Shown here piece by piece: positions 10,101 to 18,574 of a DNA stretch of 25,708 bases. Position numbers and translations under genes: made by a program. Position 1 is the stretch's first letter. Every line of letters begins with the position of its first letter. The stretch comes from Silene noctiflora. Its lineage: Eukaryota; Streptophyta; Magnoliopsida; Caryophyllales; Caryophyllaceae. The notes below the pieces were generated by a model. The model was not told the origin of the DNA, ran no database searches, and saw only the letters and a list, made by a program, of their open reading frames with translations. The DNA is taken from the NCBI GenBank assembly GCA_009801015.1, contig VHZZ01010977.1:5627-31334 (forward strand), written 5' to 3'.

Positions 10101-13100
10101 TATCTTTTTCCATGGCATAATTGAACTGAATAACTTGATTTCCATATGCACTTCTAACAGTACCATCATATGCCAGCAGGATATCACGCATGAAAAATGT
10201 AAGTTTTCTTGTCAATGTTCCAGGAACTTCAGCATTTTCACTAAAGGAGCTACTTCGACTAGTAACAGAATGAACAAATGATTCAAGAGGGTTCAAACCC
10301 GAAACAAACGAACTTTCAACCACAGCAAATGGAATAAACGATTTGGCAAATCCAAAATCGCCTTCAGAAGTTCCATTTTGTTTTTTCAAGTCATTCCAAG
10401 CAGTGCATGAGAGCCTATGAGGATGTCTAAACGACAAAGGTACAAGTGAATGTTGTAACCCGAGACACATACTCTGTTGAACTATTTTCATCAGATTCCC
10501 TTTGCTTCCTGATTTTATCATGGCCAGAAAAGAATTGTCCTTGACGGCATACTGCTGAGTCAAGTTCTGAATATCTCGGAAAACAAATTTGAAAGCATCG
10601 GCCGAAGCTCGACTTAGAGCAGCTGATTTTTGCTTTTCATAACATAGCTTTTCCACCTCAAGTGACTTGACATTCTCATCCTCATCCTGTGTGCCAGTGA
10701 GGTAACTTGTGAAAGACTCCATCAACAGCTGTTTTAGATGGCAGTTCTTCTCGGCTTCTGCGAGACCGCAAGAAACTTCATCAATCAAATTCTTATGTGT
10801 GTGTCTATCAGAACAAAGATAAAGGTCTTGTAAAGAGACACTCAACCCCCTGGATGACAACCACTCACAGAGGACTCTCTGAGCGATATCCACATACTCA
10901 AGAGCCTTACCACCACAATGGTTTATAAGACATTCAAATAAGTTCCCATCCGCATCCCCTCGCAACCAAGATGACCCTTCCGGAGCTTCCAATACTTCTC
11001 CTTTACTAATGTGGACCTCATTTGAAGGAGAGACATAGTCGAAATCTGAAGGAAGTAACAAGCTGAAAAACTGTTTCCCAGTCCATAAAGTAAGACCCCT
11101 GGACGCTGTATCGCTGATTGCAGATGACAATAACTGTCGAGAAGACAACATTTCGAGTTGCTCCATCTGGGTTCTGGATAGAAAATTACCTTCCAACATG
11201 ATCAGATGAGCAGCTGTCAAGCTGTCGTGGGTGAGAGAAAGAAGATTTTTTCCACTCTGTCCATTTCTCAACTGCCTATCCAAGCCTACAAGTTCTTTAA
11301 GTTCAACTCTAGCCTCTACTGATTGGGGCACAAAGGCATGAAGACAATCACCGTCGAAATCCCCGCGCAAGGGAGCACAGCATAGAGGATTAATCGAGAC
11401 TACCGTATTTATTGGAAGAATCTTCACATATAGAGCAAGTATGGAATGTTGATGTATTGATGGAGGCCTATTTACCAGCATGACATCTCCATCATTTAAA
11501 GGCCTACGTATCAGATCTCCTAACTGGAAATCCTCCATGCGACAGACACGAATCAATTCGCCTTTTCGTCGGACATAGACGTCTCCCTTCTCAAGGAATC
11601 TAAGATTGCAACTAGCTGACAACTTTTCTCTGTTCCAAGGATTAAGATGCTCAGAAATTTGCAGTCTTTCAGCGATACAACAAGGAATGCCAATCTCCCA
11701 AACCCTCAAATTAGGATCACCGGTAACAACCGAGCGAATAATGTGATCACTCCGCTTGGTGAGGATTACTTCCTTCATCCACTTTGAAGCTGACGTATTC
11801 AACGGGCATTCATTGTTGTTCTCAGTACCATTAGTGCTTGCCTTCTCTAGACGTAACTGCATTGAATAATAAGCACCATATAGTTTACTAACAATAATGG
11901 GAGAAAAGGGTCAGAGTTTAGAGTCCATAATTAGGTTCATGCCTTGGATAGTTTCAAGCAGTCAAGCACACGAGACCCCAACTCATTCGCAGTCCCTCTG
12001 AAATCAACTAACCTCCTGAAAGCCCTACTTCGGTCATCCTAAGATAAAACTACACATCATGAGTATAAAGAAAAAACTTTGAAGAAGAGGGGGAGGAAAA
12101 AAAATACAAAATTACTCACAAAAATAATTTTTTGCCCACAAGATTGTGGATGCACAATTTCTGTAACACGGTGACAGTTGGGTGTCACAGGGAAGCAGTT
12201 CATGAAAAGTACATCAATTTCGGAAACAAACTCCTTTATGAAGCTTTTGTCAACATCTTTTAACAAAGCATGAACCTGTGGAAACATGAAATTAAAATCA
12301 CAGTTAATTTCCCGATGACTCCAGCATCCAGATACGTGTGAGAAGAGAGTGAAAAGGGACCAACAGTCCCCAGTTTCTAGCCAATAACTTCCATGCTTTG
12401 CCGTTTTTAAATGATGAAGGTCAAAGCACTCTCTCAGAACAAAAAAATCTCTCTCAGCGGTGTTAATAGAATAAGAGCACATCAATTCTTTTTGATACGT
12501 TGAATATGAAGTCTTTGGTCGTGAATTTTATGATGAGATCCCCTGAGTATGCTGAAGCATAAACTTATGCGAATACAAGAAATATCAGTAAACTCAAGAG
12601 TTTAACAGAGTCCGATAAACCAGGAGCTGCATCCCAAATTACAGCAGAATCGAAATTCCAAATATGATTAAATACTTTATTCTTAAAGTCCACGGTTTAG
12701 AGTTTAAACAAGTTAACTTCAAGATTCTGCATATACATAGCGAGTTTGCAAAATATTAAAACAGAACAAAAAGAAGGCAGAGAACCATATACCTGTGCTG
12801 GTGACAGGACTCTTTTAGTACTGCTAGTACTTTCGTCCACTGGGACTTGAACATCTTGTGGAAGAAAATCCCAATAATCATCAAGTTGGTATTTGTTATG
12901 TGTCCTCTCATTAAGCTCTGCTATAATTGCAGTCTTTTTAAACAGGTCGGTGGTGGAAAGTCGGAATCTCACATATGGAGCCCTTGCCTGCATAGAGAAC
13001 GCAGCAATTAGATAATATGTTTACGACAAGATGAGAAAAAAGTTAAGACTTAGGACTTTACTACAAGCACATTAGAGAAACTTACAGCACAATATCTACA

Positions 13101-15320
13101 TGGCTTTAGCTGATCAGGCCTAGCCTTGTTTTTGGCACCCTGTGGGATCCAAGAAGAAGAAAACCATGCCATCATCATGTAACGGAACATTACCAAAAGC
13201 ATAGAACAAAACTGGCAAGCCTCTAGAAAAACAAACAAGAACTTTGCCTGGTAATTAATCTTAACGGAATATGAGATAGAATTCATCAAGTATTATCAAT
13301 GTGAAATTTGAATGGTGAAGCAACATGATTCACAAATGAAAAACAAAGGTTTGACAACAAAAATCCTGCCAAAAAAACACTACTGTCTAATTGTTCTAGA
13401 TTTTATTTTGCTGCATGCATCCACTCTTCCAGTTACATCAAAATGATGAATAGACATTTGCTTCTGAAACAATTATGAATTCCAAGAGTTCAGTCATGCT
13501 TAAGAAGAAAAAGTTCACTAACTCATTGTTTCGACTAGGGAATTTGGAGGGAAAGCGGGGGAAGAGAATTGAAGGGAGACAGTTTCCTTTATTTGGTTAG
13601 CAAAATGGAAGTGGGTGGGTGGGGGATTTGGAGGGAGGGAAAATGGACTCCGACAAGGCCACCGTAGAATAGCATAGCCGCATAGGTACCAATTGACCAT
13701 GTTGACAACTCACTCCAACCCATGTAAATGTCATACAGTAGGTTTTAGGATGAAGTTGTGAAACCTTAATAACGGAAGTATCAACTGGTTTTAGAATGAA
13801 ACCTAATTTGGGCTTATCTAGTGGACCTACCAAGCCCTGTAATGAAATTAATGGACCACAGCATCATAATTCAGCAGAAAGTCTGCAATGTATGAGCAGT
13901 TACTGATTTTCATATACAATATCATAACCAAGCTCCAAGGAAGGTGAATAGGCCAATTTTGCTTGCTTATGTAATAATGCAAAGGAAATCTAAAATGATC
14001 ATCAAGTGCAAACCACAATGGATCACATCATAACTACAAGCAAACTAGAAAATGAAAGGACAAATAAAGCATTTCAGACAGTTATAGGTTATGTATAATA
14101 TCTTTAGAAAGCAGCTCATGTTAAAAATCCACTCAAAAACCAAAACCACGCTGAAACTCATATTACAGATGCTTTTGGTACTGACAAGTAAAGTATCTGA
14201 CCTTAGCACGTCTTTCTCTTCGAACGGATTTGCATCCTGGGCAAATTCCGTTCAGAATCTGTACAACTTCAGATATAAAATACGGATGCAGTATTGTATA
14301 AGGAAAATTGATGACCCCAAAATGACCTGCCAGACAATTCACAGAACATATGTAAAGGAAATTACAAGTAGAAGAAATGGTTTCCAATTAGAGCACTGCT
14401 ACAACACATGTACCTTCACAATACTTGGTATTTGTAGCACCGCAGGTGGCACATTGTGAAGAGGGATTCGGAAACCCCAATCTTGGATCAGTCACACTGG
14501 CAGGTGTTTCTATAGATATGACAGATAGCTTCTCCTGAAATGTCATGACGGTGTGGGAAGTAATGTAATCATTATCAATTAAAGAACACACCGGGGTGAC
14601 ATTCAAGTACAAAAAGAAATTAAGGGCGTGATACTTAGGCTGTTGTGCGTTATAAATACCTTATCTAAGAAAAGAAAAAAAAATCATGTTCGGTGAGCAT
14701 CAGTACAACTATAAAAAACTTGAAAGAGAAAAATTTGAAATCTTGATACGTAAAACTGTAGACGCAATATCATCAAAGATACAGTGATTACTTTCCATCC
14801 AAATAAGTCCGTGAATTAGGCGAAAACAAAAAATATATGGCAAAGCAAGTTACACAAGAATAAAGATCTGCCTTAGACAACGAGATAAGATTGTTTCAGA
14901 TGTGAGATGTGAGAAACAGGAAATCATGTGTGTCAACCGAAAAAGTCATTCATACATCATCATTCCCCGTGCCTATAAACATTCTTCTTAAAGTGGAGTA
15001 GGAGGGAGGGTCAGGCATACACATCATTTGCTTAACAGAGATTTTATTTCCAACAGACACATGGCCAACCAAAGGGACAAGTATCGAATAGTTCATGAAA
15101 AAAGAAATGCATAGAGTTATTGCAGCCATTTTGATACAGTCCATTATATACACAATCCAAAAAGATAATTTATTATAGATAGACACATATCCCAAAATAG
15201 CCATAATAAGAAAAAAAAAACATCAGTACTTACAGCATCTGTTTCTGATAGAACACTAAATTTGATGCCATTAAGGATCCCTGCAGGCACTTGTTTCTCG
15301 TAATCTACGTCAATGTCCAT
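3208..15320 (-). CDS. NRPD1: NRPD1, largest subunit of RNA polymerase IV (18 coding exons, 1457 aa)
   Basis: This is the catalytic largest subunit of plant nuclear RNA polymerase IV, which makes the short precursors of 24-nt siRNAs in RNA-directed DNA methylation. Coding exons in transcript order: 15234-15320, 14414-14534, 14202-14326, 13086-13139, 12793-12987, 12120-12275, 11943-12038, 9925-11856, 9340-9509, 9179-9245, 8989-9092, 6948-7096, 5577-5839, 5168-5341, 4778-4915, 3932-4188, 3610-3721, 3208-3381. The lengths sum to 4374 nt and every junction keeps frame, with no internal stop. The ATG sits in the context TTTCCATGGAC. About 1457 aa is close to Arabidopsis NRPD1 (about 1450 aa). Motifs such as CEGHFGVINF, NRPPSIHQHS, RGDFDGDCLH, PWVCHFHV and SRCF fit NRPD1 better than NRPE1 or NRPB1, and there is no long repeat-rich tail as in NRPE1. 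Sixteen coding introns have GT-AG ends and two have GC-AG. The model comes from splice consensus and remembered family conservation, not transcripts. Confidence 0.95.
3382..3609 (-). other. NRPD1: GC-AG intron 17 of NRPD1
   Basis: The 228-bp intron starts AAG|GCAAGT (GC at 3609-3608) and ends GGTTATAG|GTTGG (AG at 3383-3382). The donor matches the consensus of plant GC-AG introns at every position. The join gives DIK|VGEHSEHKGSRCF, the expected DeCL reading. Confidence 0.85.
4189..4777 (-). other. NRPD1: NRPD1 intron 15
   Basis: 589 bp with donor AAG|GTACTA and acceptor TTTTCTCCAG. It contains a G-rich purine tract around 4230-4268 and a degenerate Stowaway-like element at 4352-4439. Confidence 0.75.
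4352..4439. mobile_element. Degenerate Stowaway-like MITE
   Basis: CTCCCTCCAATTCTATAG after TA (4350-4351), and GAATAGGAGGAA before TA (4440-4441), resemble Stowaway ends with indels. Its ends also recall the element at 18379-18572. Confidence 0.35.
4778..5839 (-). CDS. NRPD1: NRPD1 exons 13-15 (residues 1087-1277)
   Basis: Exon 13 (5577-5839) encodes FIEVDKVDILW, GGELYLSVSLS, WSRSHPDDLSEIFSAYGVDAAW. Exon 14 (5168-5341) encodes KSVVSDIGKTVLPEHLNLVA and SVAGEFVGLSAKG, ending SSPFMLACFT. Exon 15 (4778-4915) encodes FIKAAKRGATDGLHGSLDSL then AWGNVPRVGTGAPFE. These are typical cleft and jaw-side blocks near the C-terminus of Pol IV and Pol V largest subunits. The donor of exon 13 (GGG|GTTGGT) is weak, but the downstream join LG|NLKSVV preserves both frame and family alignment. 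The intron between exons 13 and 14 contains a foldback element. Confidence 0.9.
5421..5525. mobile_element. 105-bp foldback/MITE element with 20-bp TIRs
   Basis: TGAGACGGTTGTATGCATAC at 5421-5440 matches the reverse complement of 5506-5525 at 19 of 20 positions. The interior is AT-rich. It sits in NRPD1 intron 13 about 50 bp from the exon 13 donor and ends about 80 bp past the exon 14 boundary. No clear target duplication is visible. Confidence 0.65.
5840..6947 (-). other. NRPD1: NRPD1 intron 12
   Basis: 1108 bp with donor AAAG|GTACAC and acceptor CTTTCTCTAG. AT-rich, with one 'tacggagta' near 6419. No clear element or exon is seen. Confidence 0.8.
6948..9509 (-). CDS. NRPD1: NRPD1 exons 9-12 (residues 923-1085)
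   Basis: Exon 9 (9340-9509) encodes KTLESGSRKRTGR and RYGFEYGALEVKNHLEKLLF, a well conserved NRPD1 block. It ends in the middle of a Leu codon at a GTAAGA donor; an in-frame GT 14 nt upstream of that donor is weaker. Exon 10 (9179-9245, only 67 bp) encodes YSPQTPNRLSVCPWVCHFHV. Exon 11 (8989-9092) encodes the basic KRRRLKVISIIDAL. After a 1.9-kb intron loaded with transposons, exon 12 (6948-7096) encodes NAALCITATI and TIRDVIIPSLLAALVKG. The split codons at 9340/9245, 8989/7096 and 6948/5839 all restore frame, which strongly supports these short exons. Confidence 0.88.
7427..7972. mobile_element. Possible larger MITE that hosts the Stowaway element
   Basis: TTCCACTTTGGTACCCTCAA at the left and TTTCACTTTGGTGACTCGAG (reverse complement) at the right form imperfect terminal repeats. 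A further internal 'ctccactttcgtgac' near 7485 and 'gtcatcaaagtga' near 7928 look like subterminal copies. No target duplication was established, so the superfamily is unknown. Confidence 0.4.
7578..7781. mobile_element. Stowaway-like MITE (Tc1/mariner type), 204 bp
   Basis: The left end CTCTCCTTGTCTTAAATAAG and the reverse complement of the right end, CTCCCTCTGTCTTTGAATAA, form long diverged terminal repeats of about 30 bp. TA dinucleotides flank both sides (7576-7577, 7782-7783). It lies in NRPD1 intron 11, inside a larger repeat. It is non-coding. Confidence 0.75.
9510..9924 (-). other. NRPD1: NRPD1 intron 8
   Basis: 415 bp with donor AAG|GTTCTC (weak) and acceptor ATCTTGCAG. AT-rich; nothing else seen. 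Confidence 0.8.
9925..11856 (-). CDS. NRPD1: NRPD1 exon 8: catalytic core (residues 279-922)
   Basis: This 1932-bp exon encodes 644 residues, 44% of the protein. In order it shows the WMKEVILTKRSDH block, VVTGDPNLRVWEIGIP, NRPPSIHQHS (about 407-416), and the metal A motif DFDGD, whose three aspartates fall at about 444, 446 and 448 and coordinate the catalytic Mg2+. The Pol IV/V-type stretch PQSVEARVELKELVGLDRQL follows. SGSKGN (about 727-732) corresponds to the funnel region, and GLNPLESFVHSVTSR is followed by LTFFMRDILLAYDGTVR. The exon starts after a CAG acceptor (11857-11859) and ends at AAG before GTTCTC. All three catalytic aspartates are present, so nothing suggests an inactive enzyme. 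The exon's ORF reads on to 9802 only through intron sequence. Confidence 0.95.
11857..11942 (-). other. NRPD1: GC-AG intron 7 of NRPD1
   Basis: The 86-bp intron starts AAG|GCATGA (GC at 11942-11941) and ends TTCAATGCAG. It joins LDCLKLSK to LRLEKAS in phase 0. No GT lies between the conserved LDCL block and the TGA that follows GCA, so a GT-AG alternative would remove conserved residues. Confidence 0.75.
12120..15320 (-). CDS. NRPD1: NRPD1 exons 1-6: clamp and zinc-binding N-terminal region (residues 1-246)
   Basis: Exon 1 encodes 29 residues starting MDIDVDYEKQVPAG. Exon 2 carries TDPRLGFPNP followed by CATCG (Cys57 and Cys60) and YCEG (Cys68); the Gly70 codon is split across the intron and His71 completes a C-x2-C-x7-C-x2-H type zinc site. 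Exon 3 continues HFGVINFPYTILHPYF and has CPGC (Cys98, Cys101). The 54-bp exon 4 supplies CRYC (Cys125, Cys128). This pairing of zinc motifs is typical of the clamp in multisubunit polymerase largest subunits. Exon 5 has DDYWDFLPQD and ends LSPAQ; exon 6 has FPVTPNCHRVTEIVHP. These blocks are read from the sequence, and their role as clamp is family knowledge. The 18-codon exon 4 is the least independently supported, because the segment between CPGC and CRYC varies in the family. Confidence 0.9.
12276..12792 (-). other. NRPD1: NRPD1 intron 5
   Basis: 517 bp with donor CAG|GTATAT and acceptor TTTCCACAG. The long open frame upstream of exon 6 is intron sequence with no family similarity that I can see. 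Confidence 0.8.
13140..14201 (-). other. NRPD1: NRPD1 intron 3, with G-rich tract
   Basis: 1062 bp with donor AAG|GTCAGA and acceptor GGATCCCACAG. It contains a G-quadruplex-type tract on the plus strand at 13612-13639 and a related G-rich segment at 13537-13560. No coding block is visible, so no extra exon was placed here. Confidence 0.7.
14535..15233 (-). other. NRPD1: NRPD1 intron 1
   Basis: 699 bp with donor GCT|GTAAGT and acceptor GACATTTCAG. It is AT-rich, and I see no transposon or embedded gene. Confidence 0.8.
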
Positions 15321-15557
15321 GGAAACTCAAATGCACTTACTCAAAGTGAAACGTTCACCTAGGTTTCAAAATAAAAATTTCATATGAAGATGAGTTAGGG
15401 CCATGATTATAAACAAAGAAAAATAGCCTAACCGAAGTAGGAGTAAATCAATTCATAGACACATCACACATGGAAGGAATAGAGCAAGAGATTGAAAAAC
15501 GAATTGACATCTATATGCATTGAAAGGGGGGACAAAGCAAAAAAAATCACTACTTAC

Positions 15558-15672
15558 CTTAAGTTTCTGCAAAGTTAGAAGATCCAAATATCTAGGCATT
15601 CAAATCTATATGTTTCTTGCACTCAAGCTTGACCTCAGCTCAAACACCTGCCCAAACTTGCTCAGGGTAAGC
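15558..15672 (-). other. Candidate 5' untranslated exon of NRPD1
   Basis: On the minus strand an acceptor ATGTATACAG precedes 15672 and a strong donor CTTAAG|GTAAGTAG follows 15558. The 115-bp interval has no open coding frame and contains a very short upstream ORF (ATGCCTAG). It would splice to an acceptor AAACCTAG at 15359-15360, leaving 15321-15358 as the last leader segment before the ATG. Confidence 0.5.
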
Positions 15673-16846
15673 CTGTATACATGATTACTTAGGTTGCTCA
15701 GTATATTTTTAATTAAACAGCTGATAGCTAAAAAAGGAATCCTTTCAAGAATTGTTGATATCAGGAAACATATCAGCATGAGAGTGCATTAAGATGAATC
15801 AGCATGCAGCTTAAAAAGGATTTTCTACCAAAAAACTGACAACATTAGCAAATTTATAAGCAGAATGGGTTTATATTTATGCTATTACTGCTTTGAAGCC
15901 GAATCCTAACATAATGTATAATAGACATCCATCTAGGGCCTGCCAACAGATCTATTCCATTTGTCACACAAATGGAGCCTCAGACAATATGTCTTTAAAA
16001 AAGAAACCCTCGTGTCTACCAGAAAAAAAGATAAATTGCAGGAACATAAATTACATGTCCCTCATTACAATGCTTCACGGTCACCCCATAAATTCTAAGT
16101 CCCTTCGCTTGTAAACAAATTGCTTAAAGAGGTTAGATGAAGGTCTTATAAAAATTATGAAGAGAACAGCTGAAAGCAGGGGTTATGGTAGGGCATTCAC
16201 ACTGCCCAAGTGAGAAACGTGGAACAGATTTAAATTCCGTGCTACCAACTGGTGAGCAACAAATACACTTATACTATAAGATCAAACAAGTTCTCAATAT
16301 GGAGCAGAATTATAGCAACCATGACCATGGCAGCAAATAATATCAAAACAAGTGTACTGATAAAATCAGTTCAAACTAATGTACAAAGTCGAATGCACGA
16401 AAAGAATATCCTGTTAGCTCAATATAAAGTCATAATGATTAAAATATACAATAAGCAGACATGGATGACACAGCTGGCAGGTTGTACCAATGTTATCGAC
16501 CTTAGGATGAATTACACAGAGCATCCGAAAGAGGTAATTTTCCCATATCCCAGCAAAGATGTCTCCTAGTATACAATTTTCATCAATTGATTGACTATGA
16601 ACGCCACGGAGTACATAACTAGAAAAATAATGCCAAAACTATCACAGCAATCCCGACTACTGTCAACGTGCCAGTTAGGCTCAAATCCTCCTGCAACACA
16701 ACTAGAGTTTGGTTCCCATCAGCTGTTATCCTCCTAATAGACAGATTTTTCCAAGCACTAACAATCACCTTGAGAGCAAGTGACGGAAACAAGACTTCGC
16801 AACCAAGTCACCGATATCACCATTAATGATGTGTCATAATATACAG

Positions 16847-16878
<32 letters not shown>

Positions 16879-17572
16879 CCAAACACTCAGTAACAAAGCT
16901 CCAGAACCAACAAAAGCCAAAACAGCCAAAAATATGAATTTCGCAAACTTGCTCTGTGCTCCCAACATCTCCACGGATACCTTAAAGCCAACGCGGATCA
17001 GAACCTTCTTTCCGAAATACCTCTAATAAGAGTAACCGCAGTTACTCAATAATTGCCAAACATACCAGAAGTGTGGTCAAAAGATTAGAAGAAAAAGCAC
17101 AACTACCACATTCTACTGTCACTCGGTGGGGTCTGTGGTCTGTGGACTGTGGACATCATGTATGAAGCTAAGCAGATCATCACCCACCATCAAGTTTACC
17201 TAATCACAAACCCTACACCTTGATTCCAAATAATCAAACAACCTCGGAAGCATATTCAATTAAGAAACACATCAACACATAAACCTTACATAGTCTATCT
17301 GTCTCAATCATTTGTTTACCTTTACTAAAATGATCGAGACAGAGGGAGTATTAATCAAAATAGGTACTTTAGAATTATGACCAATGATCAAAACCATCAA
17401 ACATGCAATCATCACACATTACAAAAACACCCATCAAACCAACATTTTTTTTTTCAACACATTCGTCCTAAAAACCCACCTCCCAAAACAATCATATACA
17501 CAAAATACATGCAAAAACAAATCAAACTCAAAATTAAATAAATAAAAACCCTTTTAAAGACAAAAGCTTCAC
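15673..17572 (-). other. Leader intron or upstream spacer (1.9 kb)
   Basis: No conserved coding block is seen on either strand. It holds a poly(A) run of about 30 bases (16846-16877), AT-rich sequence and a 56-bp Stowaway-like element at 17293-17348. The longest open frame (16252-16569) has no recognisable motif. I interpret the interval as an intron of the NRPD1 leader. Confidence 0.4.
17293..17348. mobile_element. Minimal 56-bp Stowaway-like MITE
   Basis: GTCTATCTGTCTCAATCATT and the reverse complement of the right end, CTCCCTCTGTCTCGATCATT, match at 16 of 20 positions, between flanking TA dinucleotides (17291-17292, 17349-17350). Almost nothing separates the two arms, so it looks like an internally deleted copy. 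Confidence 0.65.
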
Positions 17573-17905
17573 CTGAATCAATGTCGATTTCTCTCTTAAA
17601 TTCTTCACTTCTCTAACGAAAATTCACCCACCACAACAATTAAACCTGGGAACAATAAATAAAAACAAACCCATTAAAGATAAATGAATAAATACACAAA
17701 ATTTCAAAGAACAATGCAGCTACATATAAATAAAACACAAAAACAACAAAAACCCAACATTATTTGCAACATGAATGAATAAAAAAAATGTTGTAAAAAC
17801 TAAAAAGATTGAAACTTTTAGACATACAAGTGGGGAAAAAGAGTGAATTTCAAGTGAGAAGAAGAGAAAAGAGTGTGTATGTGTAGTAGTAGTTGTAGTA
17901 ATTGC
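17573..17905 (-). other. Candidate 5' untranslated exon(s) of NRPD1
   Basis: A CT-rich leader follows the TATA box on the minus strand. A donor TTCAG|GTGAAG ends the region at 17573. A possible internal intron could run from a GTATGT donor near 17830 to an acceptor TTGTTCCCAG, making 17573-17645 a separate 73-bp exon. No coding sequence is visible. The boundaries are splice-consensus guesses. Confidence 0.4.
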
Positions 17906-17930
17906 TTAAAGGGCCCCCTTTGGCTTTGTT

Positions 17931-17936
17931 TTTATA
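17931..17936 (-). promoter_or_regulatory. Candidate TATA box of NRPD1
   Basis: On the minus strand the sequence reads AGTATAAAAACAAAG, a good TATA box. Transcription would start about 30 bp downstream, near 17900-17905. Between the two lies a near-palindromic AAAGGGCCCCCTTT (17908-17921), which contains a GGGCCC core of the kind bound by TCP factors. The region just downstream is CT-rich, as is common in plant leaders. Assignment to NRPD1 is inferred from direction and the leader exons. Confidence 0.5.
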
Positions 17937-18378
17937 CTAAAAAAATTGTGTATGTATCTGATTCCGGGAAGAAATCAATGCAGAATTTTTTTGATTATGA
18001 AAAGTGAATGAAATTAAAATTGAATTGGGAATTTTGTGGGGGTTTATGTTTGTTTGAGAGTTATTGGGGAGATTTATTTTGGGGTTTAAGCCTAGACTTG
18101 AAGTGTGAAAATGAAATCAAAGTAAATTTATGGAGGAATTACAATATGGAAATTCAATTCACTACAATTTTGTATGCGTATTTATTAGTTGCTCTTTTAT
18201 GGACAAAATTACCCTTTAATGGACTTTTTCGCATTACGTTTCCATTCCTTCCCCTTTTCCAAAAAACAAAATAAACAAAATTTCTCTCATTCTCTTCCTT
18301 ACAAAATCAATCAAATCCGTTTAATTACTCAATTATGTACGGATTATTCTTATGTCGATTAAGAATAATTCTAATGTA

Positions 18379-18572
18379 CTCCCTCATATTCTATATATTC
18401 TTCCTTATTTCCTTATTCGGTTATTCGGGTTTTCTTCCCTATTTCCTTTTTTAGGTTGATTTGTGTGGTCCAAATTCAATGGTATGTGGGGTAGTGTTTT
18501 GTGTGGTCCAAATTCACTTTGTTATTTTTTGGGTAAAAAGGAAAGGGGAAGAATATATAGAATAGGAGGGAG
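18379..18572. mobile_element. Stowaway-like MITE, 194 bp, nearly perfect TIRs
   Basis: The left end CTCCCTCATATTCTATATAT and the reverse complement of the right end, CTCCCTCCTATTCTATATAT, differ at one base, and the match extends to 26 bp. TA flanks both sides (18377-18378, 18573-18574). The interior carries a 16-bp direct repeat, GTGTGGTCCAAATTCA (about 18462 and 18501). It is the best preserved MITE here and lies about 450 bp upstream of the NRPD1 TATA box. Confidence 0.85.
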
Positions 18573-18574
18573 TA

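Noticed and set aside
9925..11856. Assignment as NRPE1 (Pol V) or NRPB1 (Pol II)
   Set aside because: There is no heptad CTD and no long WG/GW or QS-rich tail, and the motif blocks around DFDGD (DCLHAFVPQSVEARVELKEL) fit NRPD1.
16252..16569. 105-codon plus-strand frame upstream of NRPD1
   Set aside because: No motif, low-complexity composition, and it lies inside the probable leader intron.
16826..17026. 66-codon frame with a poly-Lys stretch
   Set aside because: The lysines come from a poly(A) run of about 30 bases, and the rest has no family signal. No target duplication was found to call it a retroelement tail.
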